The translations under genes were made by a program, and so were the position numbers. Source: Sphingopyxis sp. MSC1_008 (GTDB lineage: Bacteria; Pseudomonadota; Alphaproteobacteria; Sphingomonadales; Sphingomonadaceae). Taken from it: a stretch of 64,000 bases of DNA. The notes below the pieces were generated by a model that saw nothing but the letters and a program-made list of their open reading frames with translations, had not been told where the DNA came from and ran no database searches. The DNA is taken from assembly GCF_023197165.1 (NCBI RefSeq), contig NZ_JALPRD010000005.1:124001-188000 (forward strand), read 5' to 3'. Positions 58,078 through 64,000 of this stretch are shown in pieces (position 1 is the stretch's first letter; every line of letters starts with the position of its first letter).

Positions 58078-59340
58078 TCAGCGCACATCCTTGTAGCGTT
58101 CGGCGAGCATGTCCTGCCGCGACCAGTTCGACACCTGCCGGCCTTCGATGATGACGCTCCTGGCATTGGTCGACGGTTCGAGCGGATCGCCGTCCCACAC
58201 GACGAGGTCGGCATCGGCGCCCGGCGCCAGCGTCCCGCCGCCGCGGCCCCATATCGCGAGCGGGTTCACCGTCACCGCGCGAAGTGCTTCGATATAGGGC
58301 AGCCCGTTGGCGACCGCGATTCCGGCGCCTTCGCGCAGGCCCATGCCCGCATTGTAATTGGCGTGAATGGCGCCGCCCGCCTGCCCGATCGCAATCGACA
58401 CCCCTGCCCTCGTCAGGATCGCGGCATTGTCCCGCCGCGCGCCAAGCTGGTCGAAATTGAGCGGTAAATTGACCTGTGGGTCGAGGACGACAGCGATCTT
58501 TGCCGCCGCGAGCATATCCGCCGCGCGCCACGCCTCGGTGCCGCCGACGATGATCACCTTGATCCCAAGGTCGGAAGCGAGCGCTGCGGCCTGCCGGATG
58601 TCGGACTCGCGATGCGTCTGGATGGCGAGCGGCAGCTTGCCCGCCACGACATCGTGGATGGTGTCGTCTGGTCCACCACGCGGGCCGCCGGGCCCGCCAC
58701 TGCGACGCTTGTCCTTTTTCCTGTCGGTCTCGGCCGGCGGCGGCGTACCGCGCTTCGCCTCGCCCAGCAGCTTGCGCAGTGCCGCCCATTGCTGCGCGCG
58801 CGCACCCAGCCGCTCCCACGCACCGCCGCCGATCACCGCATAGAGTGCGATGCCGCCGCGATCGAGAATGTCGACCCCGTCGCGAAGTCGCGCGAACACC
58901 GGCTCGCCGCTCGTCGGCGCATGGCGTGAAGGCGACGGATAGATGAGTGCGCGCGTGACGCCATCGGCGCGTGCGAGGCTGACCAGCGTCGAATTGCCAT
59001 TGAGCGCGCGGCTCGGGTCATAGCCGGGCGTCCGTTCATCGGTCGAGGCGTCGTCGCGCGTGTCGGGTGATCCCGACACCTCGACCAGCCCGATCTGCGT
59101 CGCACCATTGACCAGCCCCGGGGTCACGGGCTTGCCGCCCGCATCGATCACCGTCGCCCCGGGCGGAACGCCGCCCGCCGCGGTCACCGATACGATCCGG
59201 CCGTTCTCGATGACGATCGTCGCGTCCCTGACGGGCTCGGCGCCTTCCATCGTCCAGGCTTCGGCATGGGTGACGGCGAGCGTTTGCGCCGCGGCGGGGG
59301 TCGCGACCATCAGCGCGATCAGGCTTGCCATCGTCCTCAT
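58078..59340 (-). CDS. Exported amidohydrolase-like protein lacking the HxH metal motif
   Basis: 420 residues with a signal peptide (MASLIALMVATPAAAQ). The amidohydrolase frame is complete, from the N-terminal beta-sandwich (VIDAGGKPVTPGL) to the C-terminal GTLAPGADADLVVWDGDPLE. But the first metal motif reads GLVNGATQIGLVEV (residues 76-88) instead of GxxDxHxH, and the late aspartate position reads AIGQAGG. A histidine survives in IQTHRESD. It also has a Gly/Arg/Lys-rich insertion (RKKDKRRSGGPGGPRGGPDD). Its start overlaps the stop of the neighbouring canonical amidohydrolase, so it may be a non-catalytic partner subunit. A different mechanism cannot be excluded. Confidence 0.82.
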   Translation of the reverse strand: MRTMASLIALMVATPAAAQTLAVTHAEAWTMEGAEPVRDATIVIENGRIVSVTAAGGVPPGATVIDAGGKPVTPGLVNGATQIGLVEVSGSPDTRDDASTDERTPGYDPSRALNGNSTLVSLARADGVTRALIYPSPSRHAPTSGEPVFARLRDGVDILDRGGIALYAVIGGGAWERLGARAQQWAALRKLLGEAKRGTPPPAETDRKKDKRRSGGPGGPRGGPDDTIHDVVAGKLPLAIQTHRESDIRQAAALASDLGIKVIIVGGTEAWRAADMLAAAKIAVVLDPQVNLPLNFDQLGARRDNAAILTRAGVSIAIGQAGGAIHANYNAGMGLREGAGIAVANGLPYIEALRAVTVNPLAIWGRGGGTLAPGADADLVVWDGDPLEPSTNARSVIIEGRQVSNWSRQDMLAERYKDVR

Positions 59341-60722
59341 TGGCCCGCTCCCGCGCGGCCGATCTCGAAATCGGATACCGGCTCGCCCGGCGGTCTCGAC
59401 CGGTCGCGGACCACCGCGCCGTCGATCAACACCAGGTCGGCCTTGCTATAGATGCTGAACGGATTGCCCGACCACAGCACGACATCGGCCTGATAGCCGG
59501 GTGCCAGCGTGCCGATGCGTTTTTCCATCCCCAGCAGCCTGGCGGGATTGCTCGTCGTCCACTTGATCATGCGTTCGGGCGGAATGTCGATGCCGATCCG
59601 CTGTCCCGCAGCGGCTGCCTTGGCGGCGGCGATGTTCAGCCGCTGACCGTCGGCCGCCGAATCCGAATGCATCATCACGCACACGCCCGCGCGTTCGAGC
59701 ATCGGTGCCTCGGCGCGCACCGCGTCCTGCGCCTCCATCTTGAACCCCCACCAGTCGGCCCACACCGCGGCGCAGGTTCCGGCGTCGCGCAACAGACCGG
59801 GGATTTTGTACGCCTCGGTCGCGTGATGGACCGCGCCGATGCGGAACCCGAACTCCTTGGCGATCGACAGCACGGCGGCGATGTCGCCGGCCCGGTAGCA
59901 ATGGAGGTTCACCCTTATATCGCCGGCGAGGATGCCCGCGAGCGCCTCCAGCTTCAGGTCGCGCGGCGGCATCGCGCCGGTGCCCGCGCGCGCCTGTTCG
60001 ACCGCGCGCTTGTAGCGCTGCGCATCGAGGAAGGCCTGGCGCATATAGGAAATGACGCCTTGCCGGCTCGTTGGCCCCTCATTGTCGTCGTCGGCGCCCC
60101 ATGATTTGGGGTTCTCGCCGCACGCCATCTTGAATCCCTGGACATTGCCCGTCGCTTTCATGCCCCAAACGGTCGGCGCGCGAACGGGCTTCACGACGAC
60201 CGACCGGCCCGCAAAGATCGGCGTCGATCCGGGCAGAATCTGGATGGTCGTGACTCCCGCCGACAGCGCGCGGTCGAAACCCATATCCTGCGCGTTGACC
60301 GCGGTTTCGATCCAGGTGTCGGCAACATTCGGCGCGCTCGTTTCGGACACGTCGGACGCTTCGCGATCGATCGCGGTCAGCGGTAGGACAAAGGTGCCGT
60401 CATGGCTGTGGACGTCGATTACACCGGGGGTCACCCAGCCGCCGCGCGCATCGACTTCGCGCACCCCGGGATTGGCGAGTCCTTTGCCAACCATGGCGAT
60501 CTTGCCGCCGCGGATCAGCACATCGCCGTCGTCGATACGGCCGCCCGCCCCGTCGAGGATTGTTGCGCCTTTCAGCAGCATGTCCTGTGCCGGGGGCGCG
60601 TGATAGCGGCTGGGAAACGGATCTTCCTTCCATGGCAGCGGCGCCGCGCGCTGCGCGCCCGCGGGGCCGGCCAATGCCAGCGCACCCGCCGCGATCGATC
60701 CGAACAGCATCGCCTTCGCCAT
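59337..60722 (-). CDS. Exported metal-dependent amidohydrolase
   Basis: 461 residues from the ATG at 60722, where a signal peptide starts (AMLFGSIAAGALALAGPAGA). Metal residues are the HSH of GVIDVHSHDG (His105, His107), NLHCYRAGDI, GAVHHATEAYKIP and MMHSDSAADG, and the C-terminus has GTLAPGYQADVVLWSGNPF. It matches the periplasmic imidazolonepropionase/prolidase-like group found with peptide catabolism genes in sphingomonads and xanthomonads. It is coupled to the degenerate paralogue by ATGA and follows the PaiB-like gene by 14 bases. Confidence 0.88.
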   Translation of the reverse strand: MAKAMLFGSIAAGALALAGPAGAQRAAPLPWKEDPFPSRYHAPPAQDMLLKGATILDGAGGRIDDGDVLIRGGKIAMVGKGLANPGVREVDARGGWVTPGVIDVHSHDGTFVLPLTAIDREASDVSETSAPNVADTWIETAVNAQDMGFDRALSAGVTTIQILPGSTPIFAGRSVVVKPVRAPTVWGMKATGNVQGFKMACGENPKSWGADDDNEGPTSRQGVISYMRQAFLDAQRYKRAVEQARAGTGAMPPRDLKLEALAGILAGDIRVNLHCYRAGDIAAVLSIAKEFGFRIGAVHHATEAYKIPGLLRDAGTCAAVWADWWGFKMEAQDAVRAEAPMLERAGVCVMMHSDSAADGQRLNIAAAKAAAAGQRIGIDIPPERMIKWTTSNPARLLGMEKRIGTLAPGYQADVVLWSGNPFSIYSKADLVLIDGAVVRDRSRPPGEPVSDFEIGRAGAGQ

Positions 60723-60736
60723 GATTATCGCCCCCT

Positions 60737-61333
60737 TCAGCGCCCCGGGTTGAACCGTCGCATCCATGCCGTCGTCGTGGCATCGGGCAACGCATCGAGG
60801 ATGCTGTGCAACGTCTCGACCTTCTCGTCCTGCCCCAGCTTGAACTTGCCCGAAAGCTGCGTAACGGTCGCGCGAAAACCGATGATGTGGCCGAGCATGG
60901 AGCGATAGCGCGCACCCAGTTCTTCGACCGTCCACGGTTCGGCGCGCCCCGCCTCCATCGCGTCGATCAATATCTGCAGCGACGGCTCGGTCAGCGCGTC
61001 GTCGAACCGGATGTCGGCCCGGATTTTCAGCTGCGCATAGTTCCAGGTCGGCGCCCAATCGCGCTTTCCGGCGTGCTCGGGGCTGACATAGGCACCGGGG
61101 CCGGTGAAGAGGATCGTCGCGCGCGGATCCTGTTCGAGCGCGGCGTAAAGCGGGTTCGAACGCATCAGATGCCCGATCAGCTCGACCAGCCGTCCGTCCG
61201 CGTCATACACGCCGACAAGCGGGAGCAGGCTTGCGTCGAGCGTCGCCGCCGGACCGCCGCTGACCCACGCCAGCGGAAACTCCTCGATCAGCGCCTTCAC
61301 GTCCGCATTTTCGAACCGCTCGAACAGCGTCAC
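60737..61333 (-). CDS. FMN-binding negative transcriptional regulator, PaiB family
   Basis: 198 residues from a GTG at 61333 preceded by GGGGG; the longer frame upstream is not supported. The PaiB wording is ALIEEFPLAWVSGG, LVELIGHLMRSNPLYAAL, ATILFTGPGAYVSPEHAGK and DWAPTWNYAQLKIRADIRF, a split-barrel flavin-reductase-like fold. Some members bind FMN and were first noted as repressors of sporulation genes; their biochemical role is unclear. Such genes are frequently found opposite a MocR-type regulator, exactly as here. It is the first gene of the five-gene amidohydrolase operon. Confidence 0.85.
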   Translation of the reverse strand: MTLFERFENADVKALIEEFPLAWVSGGPAATLDASLLPLVGVYDADGRLVELIGHLMRSNPLYAALEQDPRATILFTGPGAYVSPEHAGKRDWAPTWNYAQLKIRADIRFDDALTEPSLQILIDAMEAGRAEPWTVEELGARYRSMLGHIIGFRATVTQLSGKFKLGQDEKVETLHSILDALPDATTTAWMRRFNPGR

Positions 61334-61388
61334 ACTACCCCCTGCCTGACAATCTCGATCCGGCACGCATCCGGCCAGCTTCCTTCGT

Positions 61389-61418
61389 CTTGTCCCCCAA
61401 CCTTGGGACCGCGACAAG
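61389..61418. promoter_or_regulatory. Nested dyad in the PaiB/MocR divergent promoter
   Basis: Outer arms CTTGTC (61389-61394) and GACAAG (61413-61418) enclose CCCAA-CC-TTGGG (61396-61407). It lies between the divergent PaiB and MocR genes, 56 bases before the PaiB start. Candidate MocR operator. Confidence 0.4.
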
Positions 61419-61454
61419 CACCAAAACACAAAAGTTCGGGGGTCCAGTGCCTGC

Positions 61455-61483
61455 TTGCGACAGCGGATCGCCGGCGCTACGCT
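61455..61483 (+). promoter_or_regulatory. Probable sigma70-type promoter of the MocR gene
   Basis: TTGCGA (61455-61460), a 17-base spacer and TACGCT (61478-61483), about 43 bases ahead of the MocR start codon. Good spacing, moderate match to the consensus. Confidence 0.4.
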
Positions 61484-61525
61484 TGGCCCCCATGCGATTC
61501 GATTTTTTCGAAACAGGAGGATCCA

Positions 61526-62986
61526 ATGCTCCGTCCATGGCAAGTCACTCTCGGTAAACGGATCGATCCGGCCCGCGATGTTCCGATCTATATGCAGATC
61601 ATCCAGGCGCTGATCCGCGACATCGAGCGCGGCCGGCTGACGTCGGGAACCTTCCTTCCCAGCAGCCGCGAACTGGCGCAGATTTTGGGCGTCAATCGCA
61701 AGACGGTGGTGCTCGCTTATGAGGATCTGATCGCGCAGGGATGGCTCGATTCAGCCGGAACGCGTGGCACGATGGTGGCCAGCGCGCTGCCCGATCCGGT
61801 GAAACGCCACCAGAGCGAAGCCGAAGCGACGATGAGCAGCGCCGCGATCGACTATCGCTTTGCGGTGCCGCCGGCGCGGCCGATCGCGGTCCCCGCGGGT
61901 CCGGGGCTCAAGATCGACGAGGGCGCACCCGACGGCCGCCTCTTTCCGGCGGAACTGCTCGCCCGCGCTTATCGTGTCGCCGCGCACCGCGCGTCGCGCG
62001 ACAATGGCTTCCAGTATCGCGATCCGCGCGGCTCGCCGGCGCTGCGCGAGGCGATCGCGACGATGCTCAAGAGCCAGCGCGGCCTGCCCGTGACGGCCGA
62101 GAACATCTGTATCACGCGCGGCAGCCAGAACGGCATCTTCCTCGCTGCGCAGGTGCTGGTCCAGCCGGGCGATTCGGTCATCGTCGAGGCGCTGACGTAC
62201 GAACCCGCGGTCGCGGCTTTTCGCGCGATGGGGGCCAATATCGTCCCCGTTGGGCTCGACGAGGACGGCATCGACATCGAAGCGGTCGAGCATGCCTGCC
62301 GCCGCAATGCAGTGCGCGCGGTGTTCGTGACGCCGCATCACCAGTTTCCGACCACCGTTTCGCTGCGCCCCGAACGCCGCCTGCGCCTGCTCGAACTCGC
62401 GCGCCAGTTCGGCTTTGCAATCATCGAAGACGATTACGACCATGAGTTCCATTTTGAATCTCAGCCGCTGCTGCCGATGGCCGGCTATGGCCCGGGCCTC
62501 GTGCTCTATGTCGGATCGATGTCGAAGCTTTTGTTGCCCGCATTGCGGATCGGTTATGTCGCGGCGCCGCCCGCGGTGATCGACGCGATCGCGCACCGGG
62601 TTTCGCTGACCGACGGCATGGGCAACACGTTGACCGAAGATGCCGCCGCCGAGCTGATCGACAATGGCGAGTTGCGCCGTCACGCGCGCAAGGTGCGGCA
62701 AATTTATGCGCGGCGGCGACTGGACTTCGCCGCCGAAATCGACCGCGCACTGGGCGACATCGTCGATTACCGGATGCCCGACGGCGGCCTCGCCTTCTGG
62801 CTGCGCGTCGATACCGATCTCGACCAGATGGAAGTACGCGCCGCGGCGATGGGTCTGCGCTTCGCCTCGTCGCGCTCCTTCATGACGCGCGACGATGCGC
62901 CGCGCGGACTGCGCATCGGTTTCGCCAGCCTCAACGGGCACGAAGCGCGCACCGCGCTCGCGGCGCTGCGCGAGGCCGCCGGGTGA
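61526..62986 (+). CDS. MocR-family (GntR helix-turn-helix plus aminotransferase-like) transcriptional regulator
   Basis: 486 residues from the ATG at 61526 after an ideal CAGGAGG. The N-terminal winged helix has IDPARDVPIYMQIIQALIRD and FLPSSRELAQILGVNRKTVV. The C-terminal 370 residues are a class I aminotransferase fold with the PLP lysine in GSMSKLLLPALRIGY and the aspartate in IIEDDYDHEFHF. MocR proteins use PLP as co-effector, often with an amino acid ligand such as GABA, taurine or ectoine derivatives. It is divergent from the PaiB-led operon and probably controls it. Confidence 0.92.
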   Translation: MLRPWQVTLGKRIDPARDVPIYMQIIQALIRDIERGRLTSGTFLPSSRELAQILGVNRKTVVLAYEDLIAQGWLDSAGTRGTMVASALPDPVKRHQSEAEATMSSAAIDYRFAVPPARPIAVPAGPGLKIDEGAPDGRLFPAELLARAYRVAAHRASRDNGFQYRDPRGSPALREAIATMLKSQRGLPVTAENICITRGSQNGIFLAAQVLVQPGDSVIVEALTYEPAVAAFRAMGANIVPVGLDEDGIDIEAVEHACRRNAVRAVFVTPHHQFPTTVSLRPERRLRLLELARQFGFAIIEDDYDHEFHFESQPLLPMAGYGPGLVLYVGSMSKLLLPALRIGYVAAPPAVIDAIAHRVSLTDGMGNTLTEDAAAELIDNGELRRHARKVRQIYARRRLDFAAEIDRALGDIVDYRMPDGGLAFWLRVDTDLDQMEVRAAAMGLRFASSRSFMTRDDAPRGLRIGFASLNGHEARTALAALREAAG

Positions 62987-63072
62987 TTCTTGGTCCCTTC
63001 GTGCCGCCGGTTATTGGATGTTTTCCGATCCATGCCAAGCGCAGACCCTGACGCCGTACAGGAGGGAAAATC

Positions 63073-63567
63073 ATGAAATATTCTTTCGCATTGGTTCTAG
63101 CCGCCGCGGCGCTGCCGCTTGCTCCCGCGCACGCGCAACAGGCCCCCGCCGCCACACCCGCCGCGGCGGACGCCCCATGGCCCGAAGCCTGGTTCGAAAT
63201 CTTCAAGCTCGCCCCCGGCAAGCAGGAAGAATTCATCCGCCGGATCGGCCAAGCCGATGAAGTCGCGGCCGCGGGCGGCTTTCCGCCAATCCAGCTGTTT
63301 TTCCACGAAAATGGCGCCGACTTCGACGTCATCCTGTTCAAACCGGTGACAGGCATCAAGCCGACGCCCGAACAGGAAGCGGCGATGACGAAGAAGCGCA
63401 AGGAACTCGGCCTGCCGAGCGGTCCCGCCTATTTCGTCAACATCCGCGAACTCGTCGCCGACCACACCGACAGCAAGACCTATGGCCCGCTGTCGGCGGC
63501 GACATGGCTTGCCAAGCTCGACAAATGGCGCGCCGAAAATCCGCCGCGCAAGGCGGCGGGCAAATGA
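63073..63567 (+). CDS. Hypothetical exported protein
   Basis: 164 residues with a signal peptide (YSFALVLAAAALPLAPAHAQ) and CAGGAGGG upstream. The mature part, about 140 residues, has the wording WFEIFKLAPGKQEEFIRRIG and PPIQLFFHENGADFDVILFK, suggestive of a dimeric alpha/beta-barrel (NIPSNAP-like) fold, and ends in basic residues. No catalytic motif. It is translationally coupled to the following amidohydrolase (ATGA), so it may be an accessory factor of that enzyme. Confidence 0.8.
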   Translation: MKYSFALVLAAAALPLAPAHAQQAPAATPAAADAPWPEAWFEIFKLAPGKQEEFIRRIGQADEVAAAGGFPPIQLFFHENGADFDVILFKPVTGIKPTPEQEAAMTKKRKELGLPSGPAYFVNIRELVADHTDSKTYGPLSAATWLAKLDKWRAENPPRKAAGK

Positions 63568-64000
63568 TGCTCGGCCGCCGCACGCTCCTCGCCTTTGCCG
63601 GTGGAACCGCAGCGGCGGCCGTCTCCCGCACGGCTTTTGCCGGGGCGGGAGACGACCTCGACATCGCTTATATCAACGCGCGGGTGTGGACGGGCGCAGG
63701 TCCCGATATTCGCACCGACGCGATCGGGGTGAAGGGCGACCGCATCGCCGCGATCGGCGCCGATGCGGTGCGCGCGCGTACCGGCAAGCGCACGCAGGTC
63801 ATTGACCTGCAGGGCACCTTCGTCACCCCGGGCTTCATCGATCCGCACGTCCATTTCGTCAAAGCGTCGCGGATGCTGTCGCAGCCGTCGCTGCGCGATG
63901 CCGCCGATCCCAAGGAATTTGTCGCGCGGATCGCGGCGGCCGCCAAGTCGCTTCCCAAAGGCCAGTGGCTCGAGGGCGGCAATTGGGATCAGGATCGCTG
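63564..64000 (+). CDS. YtcJ-like amidohydrolase (5' part)
   Basis: The frame starts at ATG 63564 (a second ATG follows directly) and is still open at the window edge, giving about 145 residues. The N-terminus has a twin-arginine-like signal (GRRTLLAFAGGTAAAAVSRT), so export of a folded metalloenzyme is likely. The amidohydrolase core starts with IAYINARVWTG, the metal pair HVH in GFIDPHVHF and ends with GQWLEGGNWDQD, which is typical of the amidohydrolase 3/YtcJ group. The ATG overlaps the stop of the small exported protein upstream. The rest of the active site is outside the window. Confidence 0.88.
   Translation, partial: MMLGRRTLLAFAGGTAAAAVSRTAFAGAGDDLDIAYINARVWTGAGPDIRTDAIGVKGDRIAAIGADAVRARTGKRTQVIDLQGTFVTPGFIDPHVHFVKASRMLSQPSLRDAADPKEFVARIAAAAKSLPKGQWLEGGNWDQDR

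Noticed and set aside
1-64000. tRNA, rRNA, CRISPR array, insertion sequence or prophage
   Set aside because: Looked for and not found: no cloverleaf-like tRNA, no regularly spaced repeats, no transposase or integrase frame, and no target-site duplication flanking the repeats.

Overview
The window looks like a chromosomal accessory region of a Sphingomonadaceae alphaproteobacterium, probably close to Sphingopyxis. The evidence is high GC, heavy use of CG-rich codons with a large antisense shadow-ORF load, three TonB-dependent receptors, many exported amidohydrolases and class C-type serine hydrolases, and NodT-type efflux. This assignment is from gene content only. No rRNA, tRNA, CRISPR array, transposase or phage gene was found.

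Layout. (1) 1-4.9 kb: the 3' end of a NodT-type outer-membrane efflux protein, a TonB-dependent receptor with dyads in its promoter and a strong terminator, and a small unknown exported protein. (2) 5-15.7 kb, minus strand: eight tightly packed genes that read as one operon, headed by a DUF1611/DgcN-like acetyltransferase. It continues with a YkvI-type transporter, an anchored alpha/beta hydrolase, an unusual D-aminoacylase, a serine hydrolase, a DgcA-like enolase-superfamily epimerase, a prolidase-like amidohydrolase and a membrane-anchored serine hydrolase. A second anchored serine hydrolase and an XRE-cupin regulator follow at 15.9-18.8 kb. I read this as a D-amino-acid / D-peptide salvage unit. 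(3) 18.9-26.9 kb: AraC and LuxR regulators with an aminotransferase, an ornithine-cyclodeaminase-like protein, a threonine-dehydratase-like lyase, a methyltransferase, an M20 peptidase and an esterase. Three metabolic promoters share a 21-bp palindrome. (4) 26.9-33.3 kb: a GntR-FCD regulator with an aconitase paralogue on one side and a coupled dehydrogenase-aldehyde dehydrogenase-cupin operon on the other, with a shared 12-mer in both control regions. (5) 33.3-45.4 kb: AstD and AstC (coupled), two tandem paralogous TonB receptors, LysR, and an operon of M20 peptidase, PepSY protein and AstA. These are three of the five arginine succinyltransferase enzymes; AstB and AstE are not here. (6) 45.5-52 kb: a TctDE-like two-component system, an orphan periplasmic binding protein, a CitMHS carboxylate transporter and an exported serine hydrolase. 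Four promoters in and around this block carry the same direct repeat CTGTCAC-N4-CTGTCAC, which defines a probable local regulon that also reaches the peptidase-PepSY-AstA operon. (7) 52.2-64 kb: a CoA-transferase, then a five-gene minus-strand operon (PaiB-like flavoprotein, two amidohydrolases, MFS carboxylate permease, giant PD40-amidohydrolase) divergent from a MocR-type regulator, followed by a small exported protein and the start of a YtcJ-like amidohydrolase.

Taken together, the region is a scavenging island. Secreted or periplasmic hydrolases release amino acids from peptides or N-acyl amino acids, dedicated receptors and permeases import them, and cytoplasmic enzymes epimerise, deaminate, transaminate and oxidise them towards glutamate, succinate and TCA-cycle acids. 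Each block has its own regulator. The most noteworthy points are the DgcN/DgcA-containing operon, the CTGTCAC regulon and the LuxR-associated 21-bp palindrome.
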